Part shown: in pieces, positions 18,974 to 29,160 of the stretch
How the letters are laid out: every line of letters starts with the position of its first letter
How positions within the stretch are numbered: position 1 is the first letter of the stretch
Source: Chitinophaga chungangae
Lineage (GTDB): Bacteria; Bacteroidota; Bacteroidia; Chitinophagales; Chitinophagaceae
Direction of reading: 5' to 3'
Assembly: GCF_017742215.1 (NCBI RefSeq)
Contig: NZ_JAGHKP010000001.1
Coordinates: 620,001 to 684,000, forward strand
DNA: 64,000 nucleotides
Position numbers and translations under genes: made by a program
The notes under the pieces: model-generated
Told to the model about the DNA's origin: nothing
Database searches by the model: none
Seen by the model: only the letters and a program-made list of their open reading frames with translations

Positions 18974-19699
18974 TTATTGCGCGGGCGTGGCGGGAAGTAT
19001 TTCCAGCAGTTCCACATCGAACACCAGTGTGCTGTTCGGCGTGATCTTCGCACCTGCCTGGCGTTCGCCGTAAGCAAGGTTCGCCGGGATGAAGAGTTTC
19101 CATTTCGAGCCTACGGGCATCAGCTGCAGCGCTTCCGTCCAGCCGGCGATCACTCCGGTTACGGGCAGGGTGATGGGCTCGCCGCGGTCGATGCTGCTGT
19201 CGAAAGTGGTGCCGTCTATCAGCATGCCGTGGTAGTGCACTTTCACTTTGTCCTGCAGGGTGGGCTTGGGCCCGGTGCCTGCTTTCAGCACCTGGAACTG
19301 CAGGCCGCTGGGCAATACCGCCACGCCGGGTTTGGTTTTATTCTGCGCCAGGAAGGCTTCGCCTTCGGCTTTATTTTTTGCGGCTTTTTCAGCTTTTATT
19401 TTCTGAATGTAGGCGCTCACCACCGTCTTGCCCTGGTCTGCCGTCAGCAGGGCAGTATCGCCTTTAAAACAATCTTCGAGCGCGGCCATGAACAATTTCA
19501 GGTTCAGCGAATCGAGGCCCTGGCCTTTCATCATTTCCCCCATGTCGTTCCCGATCGCATAACTCACGGAATCGAGCGTGGTGGCGATGACCGGGGCGGG
19601 CGGCGGGGGAGGCGTTTTGCTTTTTCTCCGCTGGCCATAGGCAGTTTGCAGGCTGAGCAGGCTCAATGTGCAGATAAACAGGCATTTCTTGAATGTCAT
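18974..19699 (-). CDS. FKBP-type peptidyl-prolyl cis-trans isomerase, exported
   Basis: 241-residue periplasmic foldase. Signal peptide at 1-23 (MTFKKCLFICTLSLLSLQTAYG); an in-frame upstream start at 19735 would place 12 residues before it and is not preferred. A Mip/FkpA-like helical N-terminal domain (LDSVSYAIGNDMGEMMKGQGL to KNKAEGEAFLAQNKTKPGV) is followed by the FKBP domain with VHYHGMLIDGTTFDSS, GVIAGWTEALQLMPVGSKWKLFIPANLAYG and the closing LVFDVELLEI. Third gene of a - strand set with 35- and 26-base gaps, behind a secreted protein and a hydrolase. Confidence 0.9.
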   Translation of the reverse strand: MTFKKCLFICTLSLLSLQTAYGQRRKSKTPPPPPAPVIATTLDSVSYAIGNDMGEMMKGQGLDSLNLKLFMAALEDCFKGDTALLTADQGKTVVSAYIQKIKAEKAAKNKAEGEAFLAQNKTKPGVAVLPSGLQFQVLKAGTGPKPTLQDKVKVHYHGMLIDGTTFDSSIDRGEPITLPVTGVIAGWTEALQLMPVGSKWKLFIPANLAYGERQAGAKITPNSTLVFDVELLEILPATPAQ

Positions 19700-19734
19700 A
19701 CAGCTATGTAAAATTTGAGCTGCAATATAGCACA

Positions 19735-20433
19735 TTATTCAATCCTGCTCCATATTTCGCTGATCGGGTCGCCTTTCGAGCTTTTGCCGCTGTGGTGCCA
19801 CTGTTTGCCGTCTACCTTGCCGTCGAAAGTAAGCGCCGCGCCTACGCGGGTATTGTCGCGGGAAAAGAAGGTGATGTTTTCGGTGTATTTGCCGTTCTCA
19901 AAGGTGTAAGTGCCGCCGCCCGTGCCGAAAAACTCTTTGGTCTCGGTATTGATGGCCGCCCATTGAAAACGGGTGCCGGAAAGGATCTTCAGCGTTTTAC
20001 GCGGCCCGGGCCGCATAGGCACCATCGAGCCGCCGTTTTCGCGCGCGGTGATCCGCCAGGCGCCCGCCAGCGGCGCTTTGCCTTCGTCTACCCGCTGCCA
20101 GGTGCTGGCCTGGCCGTTGCAGGTGATCACTAACTGGTTGTTGTTCAGCTGGTAAGTGCATTCGTTCACGGTGCCTACTTTTTCCTTGTCCGCCGTGTTG
20201 AACTCGATCGTTTCCTTTAAGCCCGTGCCGCTGGTTTCCAGCTTGCCGCCATGGGTGCTGATGAATTGTTTGCCCTTTTCGTCGAAATGGGTCTGCATGA
20301 AATAACTGTCTTCAATGATCCTTACGGTTTGCGGGTCGCCGTTGGCGGACGCGAGTTTCCAGGCGCCGTCCAGGTTTTGCGCAAAGCCGTACTGCGAAAG
20401 CAGCAACAGCGCTGCGGGAATAAGTGCTTTCAT
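19735..20433 (-). CDS. Secreted protein with two lipocalin-like halves
   Basis: 232 residues with a signal peptide (MKALIPAALLLLSQYGFAQ). The mature protein seems to contain two similar beta-rich halves, each opening with a G-x-W pattern (LDGAWKLAS at about 21, LAGAWRITA at about 122) and followed by strands ending in GGxLE/GGGTYTFENGKYTE. Such G-x-W openings are typical of lipocalin-like barrels. No specific ligand or enzyme motif is recognised. Cotranscribed with the FKBP isomerase and the CocE-type hydrolase. Confidence 0.65.
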   Translation of the reverse strand: MKALIPAALLLLSQYGFAQNLDGAWKLASANGDPQTVRIIEDSYFMQTHFDEKGKQFISTHGGKLETSGTGLKETIEFNTADKEKVGTVNECTYQLNNNQLVITCNGQASTWQRVDEGKAPLAGAWRITARENGGSMVPMRPGPRKTLKILSGTRFQWAAINTETKEFFGTGGGTYTFENGKYTENITFFSRDNTRVGAALTFDGKVDGKQWHHSGKSSKGDPISEIWSRIE

Positions 20434-20459
20434 ATTGCGTATGTTTTAACGTGTGGAAT

Positions 20460-22340
20460 TTACGGTACCACGGGCAGCAGGATCTTTGAAGGATGCGCCG
20501 CGTCGTGATGTATACTGATAATTGATTTGACGAACTGATCGTTCCGCGCTTTGTAAATATCCGTAAAAACCTGCGGATTACGGTCTGCCAGCGGAAACCA
20601 GCTGCTCTGCACCTGGATCATCAGCCGGTGGCCCTTTTTGAAAGTGTGCGCCACATCGGGCAGGGTGAATTTTAAGGGCGTGATCTTCCCGGGCGTGAAC
20701 GGCGCGGGCGTTTCAAAGCTGTTACGGTATTTGCCCCGCATAATTTCCCCGCGCACCAGCATTTGGTAACCGCCCATGGGATAGGTAGGGGAAGTATAGC
20801 GGCGGTGCGCGAGCTTCACCGTATCTGGCCCGTAGCTGAAATCGTCCGGGAACACGTCTATTACTTTCACCACAAAATCCGCGTCGGTGGTGCTGATGCT
20901 TACCTGCAGATCAGCCACCACAGGGCCTGCCAGCGTTATATCCTCCGTCAGCGCCTCCGTTTGGAACACCAGCACGTCCGGCCGGCGCGATGCAAACCGC
21001 TGATCGTCCGTCATATAACTGATCGTGCGGGTATGGTGCACATCTTCCGTATAAGGCACCGGTTTGGCCGGGTCGCTGGTATACCGGCTGGCGGATCTTT
21101 GCGCGGCGGGCGCGTTAAACGACAATCCGCCTCCCGGCTGCAGGTACAGCGCACGGGTCTGCATGTCCGCCGGAGGCCAGGCTGCCAGCCGCTTCCATTC
21201 ATTTTCACCGGTGAAGAATACCGTCGCTTCGCTGATGTCAGGCTCAGGGCTTTTCCCTTTCAGGTAATAATTAAAGAACGGCACTTCAATGTTCTCCTGG
21301 TACCAGGTGGAAGTATTGGCGCCGAATTTCACATGGCCGAGATAAGTGCCGTCGTCCGATCCCCATTGGCCGTGATACCAGGGCCCCATTACGATACGGT
21401 TGTTCGCGCCGGGATTTTGTTTTTCGATGGCCTGGTACGTAGCCCAGGCGCCAAAACAATCTTCCGCGTCGAACGTGCCGCCCACGACGAGCATCGCGGG
21501 CTGTACCTGTTTGAGATGCGGCCGCACGTTGCGCGCTTTCCACCACGCATCGTAATTGGGATGCGCATACAGGTCTTTCCAGAACGCAATGCTGTCGCCC
21601 ATCAGCTTCGCAATATCCGGCAGGGCGCCGGCGTCGAGATAAAATTTATAATTGTCATGCGTGGGATACACGTAATCCGTCGGGCGTTTGGTAGTAGGCT
21701 GCGGGCGCGGCTTCCCGAAGGAAGTGTAGAACGCGAACGCATCGTTGAGCATAAACGCGCCGTTGTGGTGGAAGTCGTCGCCAATGAACCAGTCTGTTAC
21801 CGGCGCCTGCGGACTAACGGCCTTCAGCGCGGGATGCCGGCTCAAAGCGGCCATGGTGGAATAAAAGCCAGGATAGGAGGTACCCAGCACGCCCACCTTG
21901 CCGTTGTTGTTCTCCAGGTTTTTCACCAGCCAGTCTATCGTATCGTAAGTATCGCTGGCCTCGTCGGTAGCATTGCCGGTTTTGGCGGGATTAAAGGGCC
22001 GCACGTCCTGGAAAACGCCTTCGCTCATCCAGCGGCCGCGAACGTCCTGGAAAACAATGATGTATCCCTCACCGGTGTAATGCCGGAAATATCCTTTCAT
22101 CGAAGGGAACGAATCGGTTCCGTAAGGCGCGCAGGAATACGGCGTGCGGCTCATGAGGATGGGATGTTTTTCCCGGCCATCTTTCGGCTGGTACACCGCC
22201 GTAAACAATTTCACCCCGTCGCGCATGGGTATCATCACTTCCTTTTTGGTGTAATTCGCGGGGAACCAGTCGGTTTGCTGTGCGTAAGCGTTAAAGCAGC
22301 CAGCCAGCAAAAGTATCAGGGCGAATACTTTTTTATGCAT
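20460..22340 (-). CDS. CocE/NonD family alpha/beta hydrolase (X-Pro dipeptidyl peptidase S15-like)
   Basis: 626-residue exported serine hydrolase. Signal peptide 1-20. Nucleophile elbow at Ser155 (LGTSYPGFY) matches the family GxSYxG; the oxyanion stretch is FQDVRGRW near 97-104. The C-terminal third is the jelly-roll X-Pro peptidase domain (LTGPVVADLQVS-like LAGPVVADLQVSISTTDADFVV). Members hydrolyse acyl peptides, glutaryl-cephalosporin amides or esters; the substrate here cannot be told. First gene of the - strand set. Confidence 0.88.
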   Translation of the reverse strand: MHKKVFALILLLAGCFNAYAQQTDWFPANYTKKEVMIPMRDGVKLFTAVYQPKDGREKHPILMSRTPYSCAPYGTDSFPSMKGYFRHYTGEGYIIVFQDVRGRWMSEGVFQDVRPFNPAKTGNATDEASDTYDTIDWLVKNLENNNGKVGVLGTSYPGFYSTMAALSRHPALKAVSPQAPVTDWFIGDDFHHNGAFMLNDAFAFYTSFGKPRPQPTTKRPTDYVYPTHDNYKFYLDAGALPDIAKLMGDSIAFWKDLYAHPNYDAWWKARNVRPHLKQVQPAMLVVGGTFDAEDCFGAWATYQAIEKQNPGANNRIVMGPWYHGQWGSDDGTYLGHVKFGANTSTWYQENIEVPFFNYYLKGKSPEPDISEATVFFTGENEWKRLAAWPPADMQTRALYLQPGGGLSFNAPAAQRSASRYTSDPAKPVPYTEDVHHTRTISYMTDDQRFASRRPDVLVFQTEALTEDITLAGPVVADLQVSISTTDADFVVKVIDVFPDDFSYGPDTVKLAHRRYTSPTYPMGGYQMLVRGEIMRGKYRNSFETPAPFTPGKITPLKFTLPDVAHTFKKGHRLMIQVQSSWFPLADRNPQVFTDIYKARNDQFVKSIISIHHDAAHPSKILLPVVP

Positions 22341-22453
22341 GTTCTTTGATTAAAATAATGCAGGTTAGATTGGGTTATCCGATCGAGGGATAAATATAAG
22401 CCATTGGCCTGATAAACGGGATTTATCCTAACTTCCGGTAAAATTTTAAACCT

Positions 22454-22963
22454 ATGGCAAGACCATCGCAAGGCGACTACGGCGCGTTTTACGAAACCTA
22501 CGTCAGCAAGGTGCAGGAAGACGATATTTACGAAGCGTTCAGAAAACATACGGCGGAAGTGCTGGATTTTTTCGAGAAGGTGCCGGCGCAGAAGCTGGAC
22601 TATGCTTACGCCACCGGCAAATGGACGATCAAACAGGTGCTGCAGCATTTGATAGACGCGGAAAGGATCTTCGCGTACAGGGCCTTGCGTTTTGCCCGTA
22701 AAGATTACACGCCGCTGTCTCCATTCGAAGAAAACGATTACGCCGCCGAAGCGCGGGTAGATGAACGGGAATGGATGGATATGGTCGAGGAGTTCCAGCT
22801 GGTCAGGCTTTCGTCCGAGCACCTGTTCCGGTCGCTGAACGAAGAAGAGCTTCAGCGCAGCGGCATCGCCAGCGGCGTGCCGGTAAGCGTGCTCAGCCTG
22901 GGTTACATCCTCATCGGCCACGCCATTCACCACATGGGGATTGTCAGCGAACGGTATCTTTAA
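22454..22963 (+). CDS. DinB family protein
   Basis: 169-residue four-helix-bundle protein of the DinB/YfiT superfamily, many members of which bind a metal ion through three His residues and act as thiol- or stress-linked transferases. Visible: KWTIKQVLQHLIDAERIFAYRALRFAR (first metal His) and the C-terminal LGYILIGHAIHHMGIVSERY with the paired His. No signal peptide. Single gene with a strong terminator. Confidence 0.85.
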   Translation: MARPSQGDYGAFYETYVSKVQEDDIYEAFRKHTAEVLDFFEKVPAQKLDYAYATGKWTIKQVLQHLIDAERIFAYRALRFARKDYTPLSPFEENDYAAEARVDEREWMDMVEEFQLVRLSSEHLFRSLNEEELQRSGIASGVPVSVLSLGYILIGHAIHHMGIVSERYL

Positions 22964-22988
22964 GCATCACCCGTCAGATATGAAAAAT

Positions 22989-23014
22989 AAAAGGCTTCCA
23001 TTAGGAAGCCTTTT
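22989..23014 (+). terminator. Intrinsic terminator after the DinB gene
   Basis: AAAAGGCTTCC (22989-22999), loop ATTA, GGAAGCCTTTT (23004-23014) with further T; probably also serves the convergent barrel gene. Confidence 0.85.
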
Positions 23015-23036
23015 TCGATGGTGCCGTTTTACGAAA

Positions 23037-25859
23037 TTAAAATATCATGAAACCGCCGCCGCCATTGTAACGCCGGGAAGGCCTCACTTTGCCGAATTTG
23101 GAAATGTTGTAGCTCAGGGTGACCATAAAATATTGTTCGATCAGGTCGGTTTGTGTGTCGAACGTGCCCAGCTCGGTCACGTTCCTGCGGATATTGGTAT
23201 TCTGACGCAGCAGATCGTAAGCGTACAGTTTCACCTGCGCGCGTTTTTCTTTCAGGAAATCGAAGCCCAGCGCTGCATTGTACACCACGATGCCTTTTTT
23301 GAAACCCGGCGCCGTTTGGGAATTGTAGGTGTATGCCAGGTCGTTCTCTACGAAAAAACCTTTCGGCAGGTAACCCGTGGCGCCCACGGATAACCGCTGC
23401 GTGAAATTGCTGGTCGTTACGTCGTTCAGCTGGCTTTTTACACGGTTATAACCCGGCCGGTAATTCACGCTCATTTCAAATACTTCTTTATAGGCATAGG
23501 AGATCGAAAAGAACGGCGCCAGCATGAGGTTCTGCGAAACGTTTTTACGCACGGCGGTATCACCTTTCGGGTTGTTGATGTTGGAGAAATTCACCTGCCG
23601 CCCGAAATTGCCGTACAGGTTGCCGTTGGCGCGCATCTGCCAGTCTTTTGTTTTTTTGCTGTAGCTGCCGCCGAGGTTCACGTTCGCGCTGTAAGCGCCG
23701 TCCACATTCACGGTCTGCACCGTTTGCCCGCCGTTTGCGTTTACCCGCGTGATCGTGGAGAACCGGTTCATCATCGGCGAAAAACCGATGGAAGAAAATG
23801 TTCCGAATCCCGTGGGGCTGTATTTGGCGTATTGAATGCTCACGTTGTGGTTAAACTGCGGTTTGAGATCGGCGTTGCCGATACGGATATTGAGCGGGTT
23901 GGTATTGTCGCGCACCGGCTGCAGCTGCTCCACGCTGGGCTGCATCATATAGCCGCTGTAGTTGAGAGACAGCTGGCTGTTGTTTTTCAACTTGTAGGAG
24001 ATGCGGCTGTTCGGCGCAAAGTTCGTCTGGTCCTGTTTCAGGCTGGTATTGTCCAGGTAAGAGCGGTTGTCGAGCGAAGTGAAATACACCGCCGCGCCGA
24101 TGCTGGCGTTGAGTTTTTTGTCGGCGCTGCTGTGGTTGAAACGGAGCGACGGCTGATGCGTGGTATTGATGGTGCGGAAACGGTTGGAATACAGGCTGTC
24201 CAGGTCCGTATAACCTTTCAGGTCCCCGTCGAAATTATAGGTGTTGCGGTTGGAAGTGCTGATGCCGTAGGAGTATTTGTAGTCCAGGTGCAGCTTCCAG
24301 GTTTTGGAGAGCGGCTGGCCGTAATACAGGCTGATGTCGTAACGTTCGTTCCGGCTGTTGATCACGTTTTTCTGGTCCAGTATTTTCGTTGAATCGAGCA
24401 CGTTATCTTCGAAGAACTGCTGGGTGGAATTGTTGAATGCATTCCCGTCCTGCGTGTTGTACGAATTGGCGAAAGTGAAGCCGATGGCCTGGCCGTTTTT
24501 GTTGAGAATACGGTTGATGCCGATGCTGTTTTCGAAGTTCAGGCGGTTCATGCGCAGCAGGTTCGCGCTGTGATTGGTATTGCCCAGGTCGTTCGGCCCG
24601 AGGTAGGTGGTATCGATGCTCGATGTGTTGGACGTTTGCCGGGTGTAACCGAATTTCGGCGCAATGTTCAGCGTGGTCATCGAATCGAGCTCCACGTCCA
24701 GGGAAAGCGCGACGTTATGACTGTAGTTCCGCCCGTTGCCGCTGCGGATGCCGCTGATGTTGCGCCCGTCGTTGTACTGGTTGTTGGTGCGGGTGGTGAA
24801 ACGCGCGTCGGTGTTATTGAAGGAATAGCTGTTGTTGACATTTACATTTTTGCCCCAGGCGTCGTTGTAATTATACCCCGCCATGGAAGCGGTGCGGATG
24901 CCTTCGCCGCCCGCGCCGAAGTTGATGCCGTTCATGTTAAGGGCGCCTTCGGAAGAAACGGACATGTACATGCCGCCGCCTTTTCTTTCGCTGGCCGTCA
25001 TCATTTCGTTCTGCGTGAAGCCGATCTTGTTCAGGTTGTTGGAAGAGCCCAGCACGCTGATCTGGCGGGAGCCGGAGAAGGCGTTGAGCATGCCGCTGAG
25101 CTCAAACCGGTCGTCTGTGCCGCCCCCGGCAGACAGCCGGCCGAAATAACCCTGTTTTTTGTCTGCTTTAAGCGTAACGTTGATGGTACGGTCTTCCCCG
25201 TCTTTTTCGATGCCCAGCTTGGCTTCCTGTTTGGTTTTGGTATCTACCACCTGCACTTTGTCCACGATGGCGGAAGGAAGATTTTTGGTGGCGAGCTTGG
25301 GGTCGTTGCCGAAAAATTCCTTGCCGTCTACCAGTATACGGCTCACGGTTTTTCCATTCACTTTGATGCCGCCGTTTTCGTCTACTTCCACGCCGGGCAG
25401 TTTTTTGAGAAGGTCTTCCACCACCGCGTTGGGTTTTGTTTTAAAAGCGGCGGCGTTAAATTCGATGGTATCTTTGCGGATGGCGATGGGAGGGCGGTCT
25501 CCTTCCACCACTACCGTGTTCAGCTCAGTAGCGGCCATGGCGAGGTGAATGTTGCCCGCATCATCCGTACGGTCGGCGCCCAGTATTTTTGAAAAGGTAC
25601 GGTAGCCGGTGTAAGACACAAGCAGGCGAACGGGTTTATTGGCGGGAAGACCCGAGAGACGGAAAGCGCCTTTGTTGTCGGTAAGGGTGTAGGTGATGAG
25701 GCTGCTGTCTTTGGCGTCCTGCACGCTCACGGTGGCCATTTCAAGCATTTCTTTGCTGGCCGAATCCGCCACGCTGCCTTTCAGCTGCGTGCGCTGCTGG
25801 GCGACCGCGGCACTGCCGGTCATACATACAAGGATCAATAGCATTGCATTACGTAACAT
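23037..25859 (-). CDS. Outer-membrane beta-barrel protein, TonB-receptor-like
   Basis: 940-residue outer-membrane protein. ATG 25859 gives a clean signal peptide (MLRNAMLLILVCMTGSAAVAQQ); a TTG at 25883 is not preferred. A carboxypeptidase-regulatory domain at about 24-105 (LKGSVADSASKEMLEMATVSVQD) is followed by a plug-like domain (AVVEDLLKKLPGVEVDENGGIKVNGKTVSRILVDGKEFFGNDP) and a long barrel rich in alternating aromatic strands, ending in Phe (GGGFMIF), the usual outer-membrane signature. No SusD partner lies nearby, so a glycan role is not supported; ligand unknown. The family is often named outer membrane beta-barrel protein rather than a true receptor. Confidence 0.88.
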   Translation of the reverse strand: MLRNAMLLILVCMTGSAAVAQQRTQLKGSVADSASKEMLEMATVSVQDAKDSSLITYTLTDNKGAFRLSGLPANKPVRLLVSYTGYRTFSKILGADRTDDAGNIHLAMAATELNTVVVEGDRPPIAIRKDTIEFNAAAFKTKPNAVVEDLLKKLPGVEVDENGGIKVNGKTVSRILVDGKEFFGNDPKLATKNLPSAIVDKVQVVDTKTKQEAKLGIEKDGEDRTINVTLKADKKQGYFGRLSAGGGTDDRFELSGMLNAFSGSRQISVLGSSNNLNKIGFTQNEMMTASERKGGGMYMSVSSEGALNMNGINFGAGGEGIRTASMAGYNYNDAWGKNVNVNNSYSFNNTDARFTTRTNNQYNDGRNISGIRSGNGRNYSHNVALSLDVELDSMTTLNIAPKFGYTRQTSNTSSIDTTYLGPNDLGNTNHSANLLRMNRLNFENSIGINRILNKNGQAIGFTFANSYNTQDGNAFNNSTQQFFEDNVLDSTKILDQKNVINSRNERYDISLYYGQPLSKTWKLHLDYKYSYGISTSNRNTYNFDGDLKGYTDLDSLYSNRFRTINTTHQPSLRFNHSSADKKLNASIGAAVYFTSLDNRSYLDNTSLKQDQTNFAPNSRISYKLKNNSQLSLNYSGYMMQPSVEQLQPVRDNTNPLNIRIGNADLKPQFNHNVSIQYAKYSPTGFGTFSSIGFSPMMNRFSTITRVNANGGQTVQTVNVDGAYSANVNLGGSYSKKTKDWQMRANGNLYGNFGRQVNFSNINNPKGDTAVRKNVSQNLMLAPFFSISYAYKEVFEMSVNYRPGYNRVKSQLNDVTTSNFTQRLSVGATGYLPKGFFVENDLAYTYNSQTAPGFKKGIVVYNAALGFDFLKEKRAQVKLYAYDLLRQNTNIRRNVTELGTFDTQTDLIEQYFMVTLSYNISKFGKVRPSRRYNGGGGFMIF

Positions 25860-26054
25860 GGCGGTAGTTGTTTCGGCATTCAAAATACGAAAGTTTCGTA
25901 GAAAGACGAATTTTCTAGTTAAAAACTGGCCGGGTGGATGTAAAAAAGGTTGGGCGGCTGAAGTTTACGGAGAAGAAAAACGAATGAATTACACGATGCG
26001 GCGCAAACCGCAATGCCGGCAGGGACGGCTTCCCCGGATGACCTGCGAAAAAAA

Positions 26055-26078
26055 AGCAGCGGCTGTAAGGCCGCTGCT
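26055..26078 (-). terminator. Intrinsic terminator after gcvP
   Basis: AGCAGCGGC (26055-26063) and GCCGCTGCT (26070-26078), loop of six; on the - strand it is followed by seven or more U. Confidence 0.85.
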
Positions 26079-26105
26079 CTATATTTTTTGTATTGATTGA
26101 CGTTG

Positions 26106-28988
26106 TTATGCTTCCGCTTCGGCATAAGAGCTTGCAGGCTCGCAGGTGCAGATGAGGTTGCGGTCGCCAAAGGTGTTGTTGATGCGGCTTACGGAAGGCC
26201 AGAATTTGTTCAGGCTTACGTATTCCAGCGGGAAAGCAGCCTGCTGGCGGCTGTACGGGCGCGTCCATTCATCGGCGGTAATTACGGCCTGCGTATGGGG
26301 AGCATGTTTCAGCACGTTGTTTGTTTTGTCTGCCTTGCCTTCTTCCACCGCGCGGATCTCTTCGCGGATGGCCAGCAGGGCGTCGCAGAAGCGGTCCAGT
26401 TCGGCTTTGTCCTCGCTTTCCGTCGGCTCGATCATGATGGTGCCCGGTACCGGGAAGCTCATGGTCGGAGCGTGGAAACCATAGTCCATCAAACGTTTGG
26501 CAACGTCTTCGGCTTCAATGCCGGCGGTGTTTTTGAACGGCCGCAGGTCCACGATGAACTCGTGGGCGCAGGTGCCGCTTACGCCGGTGTAAAGGATCTC
26601 GTATGCGTTCTCCAGGCGCGCCTTCATATAGTTGGCGTTCAGGATGGCGAATTCTGTGGATTTGCGTACGCCGGTTTTGCCCAGCATGCGGATGTACGCG
26701 TAAGAGATCAGCAGGATGCTGGCGCTGCCGTACGGCGCCGCCGATACTGCGTGTGCCTGTTTGCTGCCGTTGCCGGTGGCCTGCTGGTTTACGTGGCCGG
26801 GCAGGAAAGGCGCGAGGTGTTTTGCCACGCAGATGGGGCCCATGCCGGGGCCACCGCCGCCATGCGGGATGGCGAAGGTTTTGTGCAGGTTCAGGTGACA
26901 AACGTCTGCGCCGATGATGCCGGGTGCGGTAAGCCCCACCTGTGCGTTCATGTTGGCGCCGTCCATATACACCTGGCCGCCGTTGGCGTGGATGATGTCG
27001 CAGGCTTCTTTCACGCCTTCTTCGTATACGCCGTAGGTAGACGGATAGGTGATCATCACGCCGGCGAGGTTGTCTTTATGCTGTTCCGCTTTTGCTTTCA
27101 GGTCTGCCACGTCGATGTAGCCGTTTTCCAGCGCTTTTACGATCACTACTTTGTAACCGGCCATTACCGCGCTGGCGGGGTTGGTGCCGTGTGCGGAAAT
27201 GGGGATCAGGATCACGTTGCGGTGATGGTCGCCGCGGCTTTCGTGGTAAGCCTTGATGGTGAGCAGGCCTGCATATTCGCCTTGCGCGCCGGAGTTAGGC
27301 TGAAGGCTGCATGCGTCGAATGCGGTGATCTTGCAAAGGTATTCGCTCAATTCCTTCACGATCTGCCCGTAACCCGCTACTTGCGCCAGCGGCGCGAAGG
27401 GATGGATCTTGCTCCAGTGGCTCCAGCTCAGGGGGATCATTTCGGTGGCCGCATTCAGTTTCATGGTGCAGCTGCCGAGGGAGATCATGGAAGTATTGAG
27501 GGAAAGGTCTTTATTTTCCAGCATCTTGATGTAACGCATCATCTCGGTTTCGCTGTGGTGGCTGTTAAACACCGGGTGCAGCAGGTAGGAAGACTTGCGT
27601 TCCAGCGAAGCGGGAATGCCGCTCTGCGCTTTTTCCACGTCCGCGTCGGTAATGCTGCCGGCATTGAACACGCCGAGGATCACGTTCACATCGTCCGTCT
27701 GCGTGGTTTCGTCCAGCGAAATACCGAGCTGCGTGTTGCCGATCGCGCGGAAGTTGATGCCTGCCGCGTTGGCTTTTGCGTGCAGTGCGGCAGCGTCGGC
27801 AGTTTCGATGGTGAGGGTGTCGAACTGGCTGCTGTTGGCCAGCTTAATGCCGGCCGCTTTCAGTTTGGCGGAGAGCACGCCGGTGAGCAGCGCGGTTTTG
27901 AGCGCAATGTTTTGCAGGCCCTGCGGACCGTGGTACACGGCGTACATCGCGGCCATGTTGGCCAGCAATGCCTGTGCGGTGCAGATATTGGAAGTTGCTT
28001 TTTCGCGTTTGATGTGTTGTTCGCGGGTTTGCAGCGCCATGCGCAGCGCGCGTTTGTTCTGCGCGTCGATGCTTACGCCGATGATACGGCCGGGGATGGC
28101 GCGTTTGAATTCGTCTTTACAGGAAAAGAAAGCTGCGTGCGGGCCGCCGAAGCCCAGGGGAACGCCGAAACGCTGTGCGCTGCCCAATGCAGCGTCTGCC
28201 CCCAGCTCGCCCGGAGGCGTGAGCAGCGTAAGCGCCAGCAGGTCTGTAGCCATGGCTACGTAAGCGCCAACGGCATGCACTTTTTCGATGAACTGGCGGA
28301 AGTCCGCCACCGTACCGTCTGCCGCCGGGTATTGCACCAGTGCGCCGAAATAATCGCCGTCGATCTCCGCTTTCGCGAAATCGCCGGACACCACTTCGAT
28401 CTGCAGGGGATTGGCGCGGGTGAGGATCACGTCTTTGGTTTGCGGGAACACGTTTTCGTCTACGAAGAACTTGCCGCGGGTAATATGGTCGTGATCTTTA
28501 TTGAGCGCGTTGAAAAACATGGTCATGGCCTCAGCCGCCGCGGTGGCTTCATCCAGCAGGGAGGCGTTGGCGATCGGGAGGTCGGTGAGGTCGCTCACCA
28601 TGGTCTGGAAATTCAGCAGGCTTTCGAGGCGGCCTTGGGAAATTTCCGCTTGGTACGGCGTGTATTGGGTGTACCATCCCGGGTTTTCGAAAACGTTGCG
28701 GAGAATGACGCTGGGGGTAATGGTGTCGTAATAACCCTGACCGATATACGATTTGAATACTTTGTTTTTGAGGGAGATGTCTTTAAGCTGGCTCAGGTAG
28801 GTAAATTCGCTTACCGCTTCGGGAATGTCCAGGTCTTTTTTCATGCGGATGGCCGAAGGCACCGTTTTGTCGATCAGTTCGTCCAGCGACCCGATGCCGA
28901 TCTTCCCGAGCATGGCGCGGGTTTCCGCTTCGTTGGGGCCGATATGGCGACCAATGAACTCATTCTTGAAAGTATTCAAAAGATTCAT
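26106..28988 (-). CDS. gcvP: Glycine dehydrogenase (decarboxylating), P-protein
   Basis: PLP-dependent P-protein of the glycine cleavage system, 960 residues as a single-chain type. It decarboxylates glycine and passes the aminomethyl group to the lipoyl H-protein. N-terminal [12 protein letters not shown], the duplicated halves, and the PLP lysine Lys703 within [18 protein letters not shown] are visible. The T-, H- and L-protein genes are not in the window. A clear - strand promoter lies just upstream and the 5' leader is only about 25 bases, so no glycine riboswitch fits there. Confidence 0.96.
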   Translation of the reverse strand: MNLLNTFKNEFIGRHIGPNEAETRAMLGKIGIGSLDELIDKTVPSAIRMKKDLDIPEAVSEFTYLSQLKDISLKNKVFKSYIGQGYYDTITPSVILRNVFENPGWYTQYTPYQAEISQGRLESLLNFQTMVSDLTDLPIANASLLDEATAAAEAMTMFFNALNKDHDHITRGKFFVDENVFPQTKDVILTRANPLQIEVVSGDFAKAEIDGDYFGALVQYPAADGTVADFRQFIEKVHAVGAYVAMATDLLALTLLTPPGELGADAALGSAQRFGVPLGFGGPHAAFFSCKDEFKRAIPGRIIGVSIDAQNKRALRMALQTREQHIKREKATSNICTAQALLANMAAMYAVYHGPQGLQNIALKTALLTGVLSAKLKAAGIKLANSSQFDTLTIETADAAALHAKANAAGINFRAIGNTQLGISLDETTQTDDVNVILGVFNAGSITDADVEKAQSGIPASLERKSSYLLHPVFNSHHSETEMMRYIKMLENKDLSLNTSMISLGSCTMKLNAATEMIPLSWSHWSKIHPFAPLAQVAGYGQIVKELSEYLCKITAFDACSLQPNSGAQGEYAGLLTIKAYHESRGDHHRNVILIPISAHGTNPASAVMAGYKVVIVKALENGYIDVADLKAKAEQHKDNLAGVMITYPSTYGVYEEGVKEACDIIHANGGQVYMDGANMNAQVGLTAPGIIGADVCHLNLHKTFAIPHGGGGPGMGPICVAKHLAPFLPGHVNQQATGNGSKQAHAVSAAPYGSASILLISYAYIRMLGKTGVRKSTEFAILNANYMKARLENAYEILYTGVSGTCAHEFIVDLRPFKNTAGIEAEDVAKRLMDYGFHAPTMSFPVPGTIMIEPTESEDKAELDRFCDALLAIREEIRAVEEGKADKTNNVLKHAPHTQAVITADEWTRPYSRQQAAFPLEYVSLNKFWPSVSRINNTFGDRNLICTCEPASSYAEAEA

Positions 28989-29018
28989 GATGTAAGCAGG
29001 TATTTATAAAAGAATGCG

Positions 29019-29050
29019 CAAAGCTATGATGTTTTTAAGCAACCGCCAAA
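29019..29050 (-). promoter_or_regulatory. Promoter of gcvP
   Basis: On the - strand TTTG (29050-29047), 20 bases, then TAGCTTTG (29026-29019), a full match to the Bacteroidota -33/-7 pattern. The gcvP start codon is about 30 bases further on. Confidence 0.7.
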
Positions 29051-29116
29051 CCCGCCGGGGTATAGGGAAAGTAGACTGATATTCCGGCTGCCGGGCGGGG
29101 CGTGATTGTCACGGGA

Positions 29117-29146
29117 TTTTCATCTGGCCGGAGTTTGTTAGCTTTG
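29117..29146 (+). promoter_or_regulatory. Probable promoter of the YkgJ-family gene
   Basis: TAGCTTTG at 29139-29146 matches the -7 box; the -33 position has only TTTT (29117-29120, 18 bases away). It ends 14 bases before the start codon, which leaves a very short leader. Confidence 0.45.
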
Positions 29147-29160
29147 CGGAAAAACCGGCA

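Noticed and set aside
26097..29009. A 970-codon open frame on the + strand.
   Set aside because: It is the antisense of gcvP, kept open by the high GC and codon bias; it has no family features. The same holds for long frames opposite the hydrolase (20763-22349) and the barrel gene.
28989..29018. Glycine riboswitch before gcvP.
   Set aside because: A full promoter at 29019-29050 leaves only about 25 bases of leader, too short for an aptamer.
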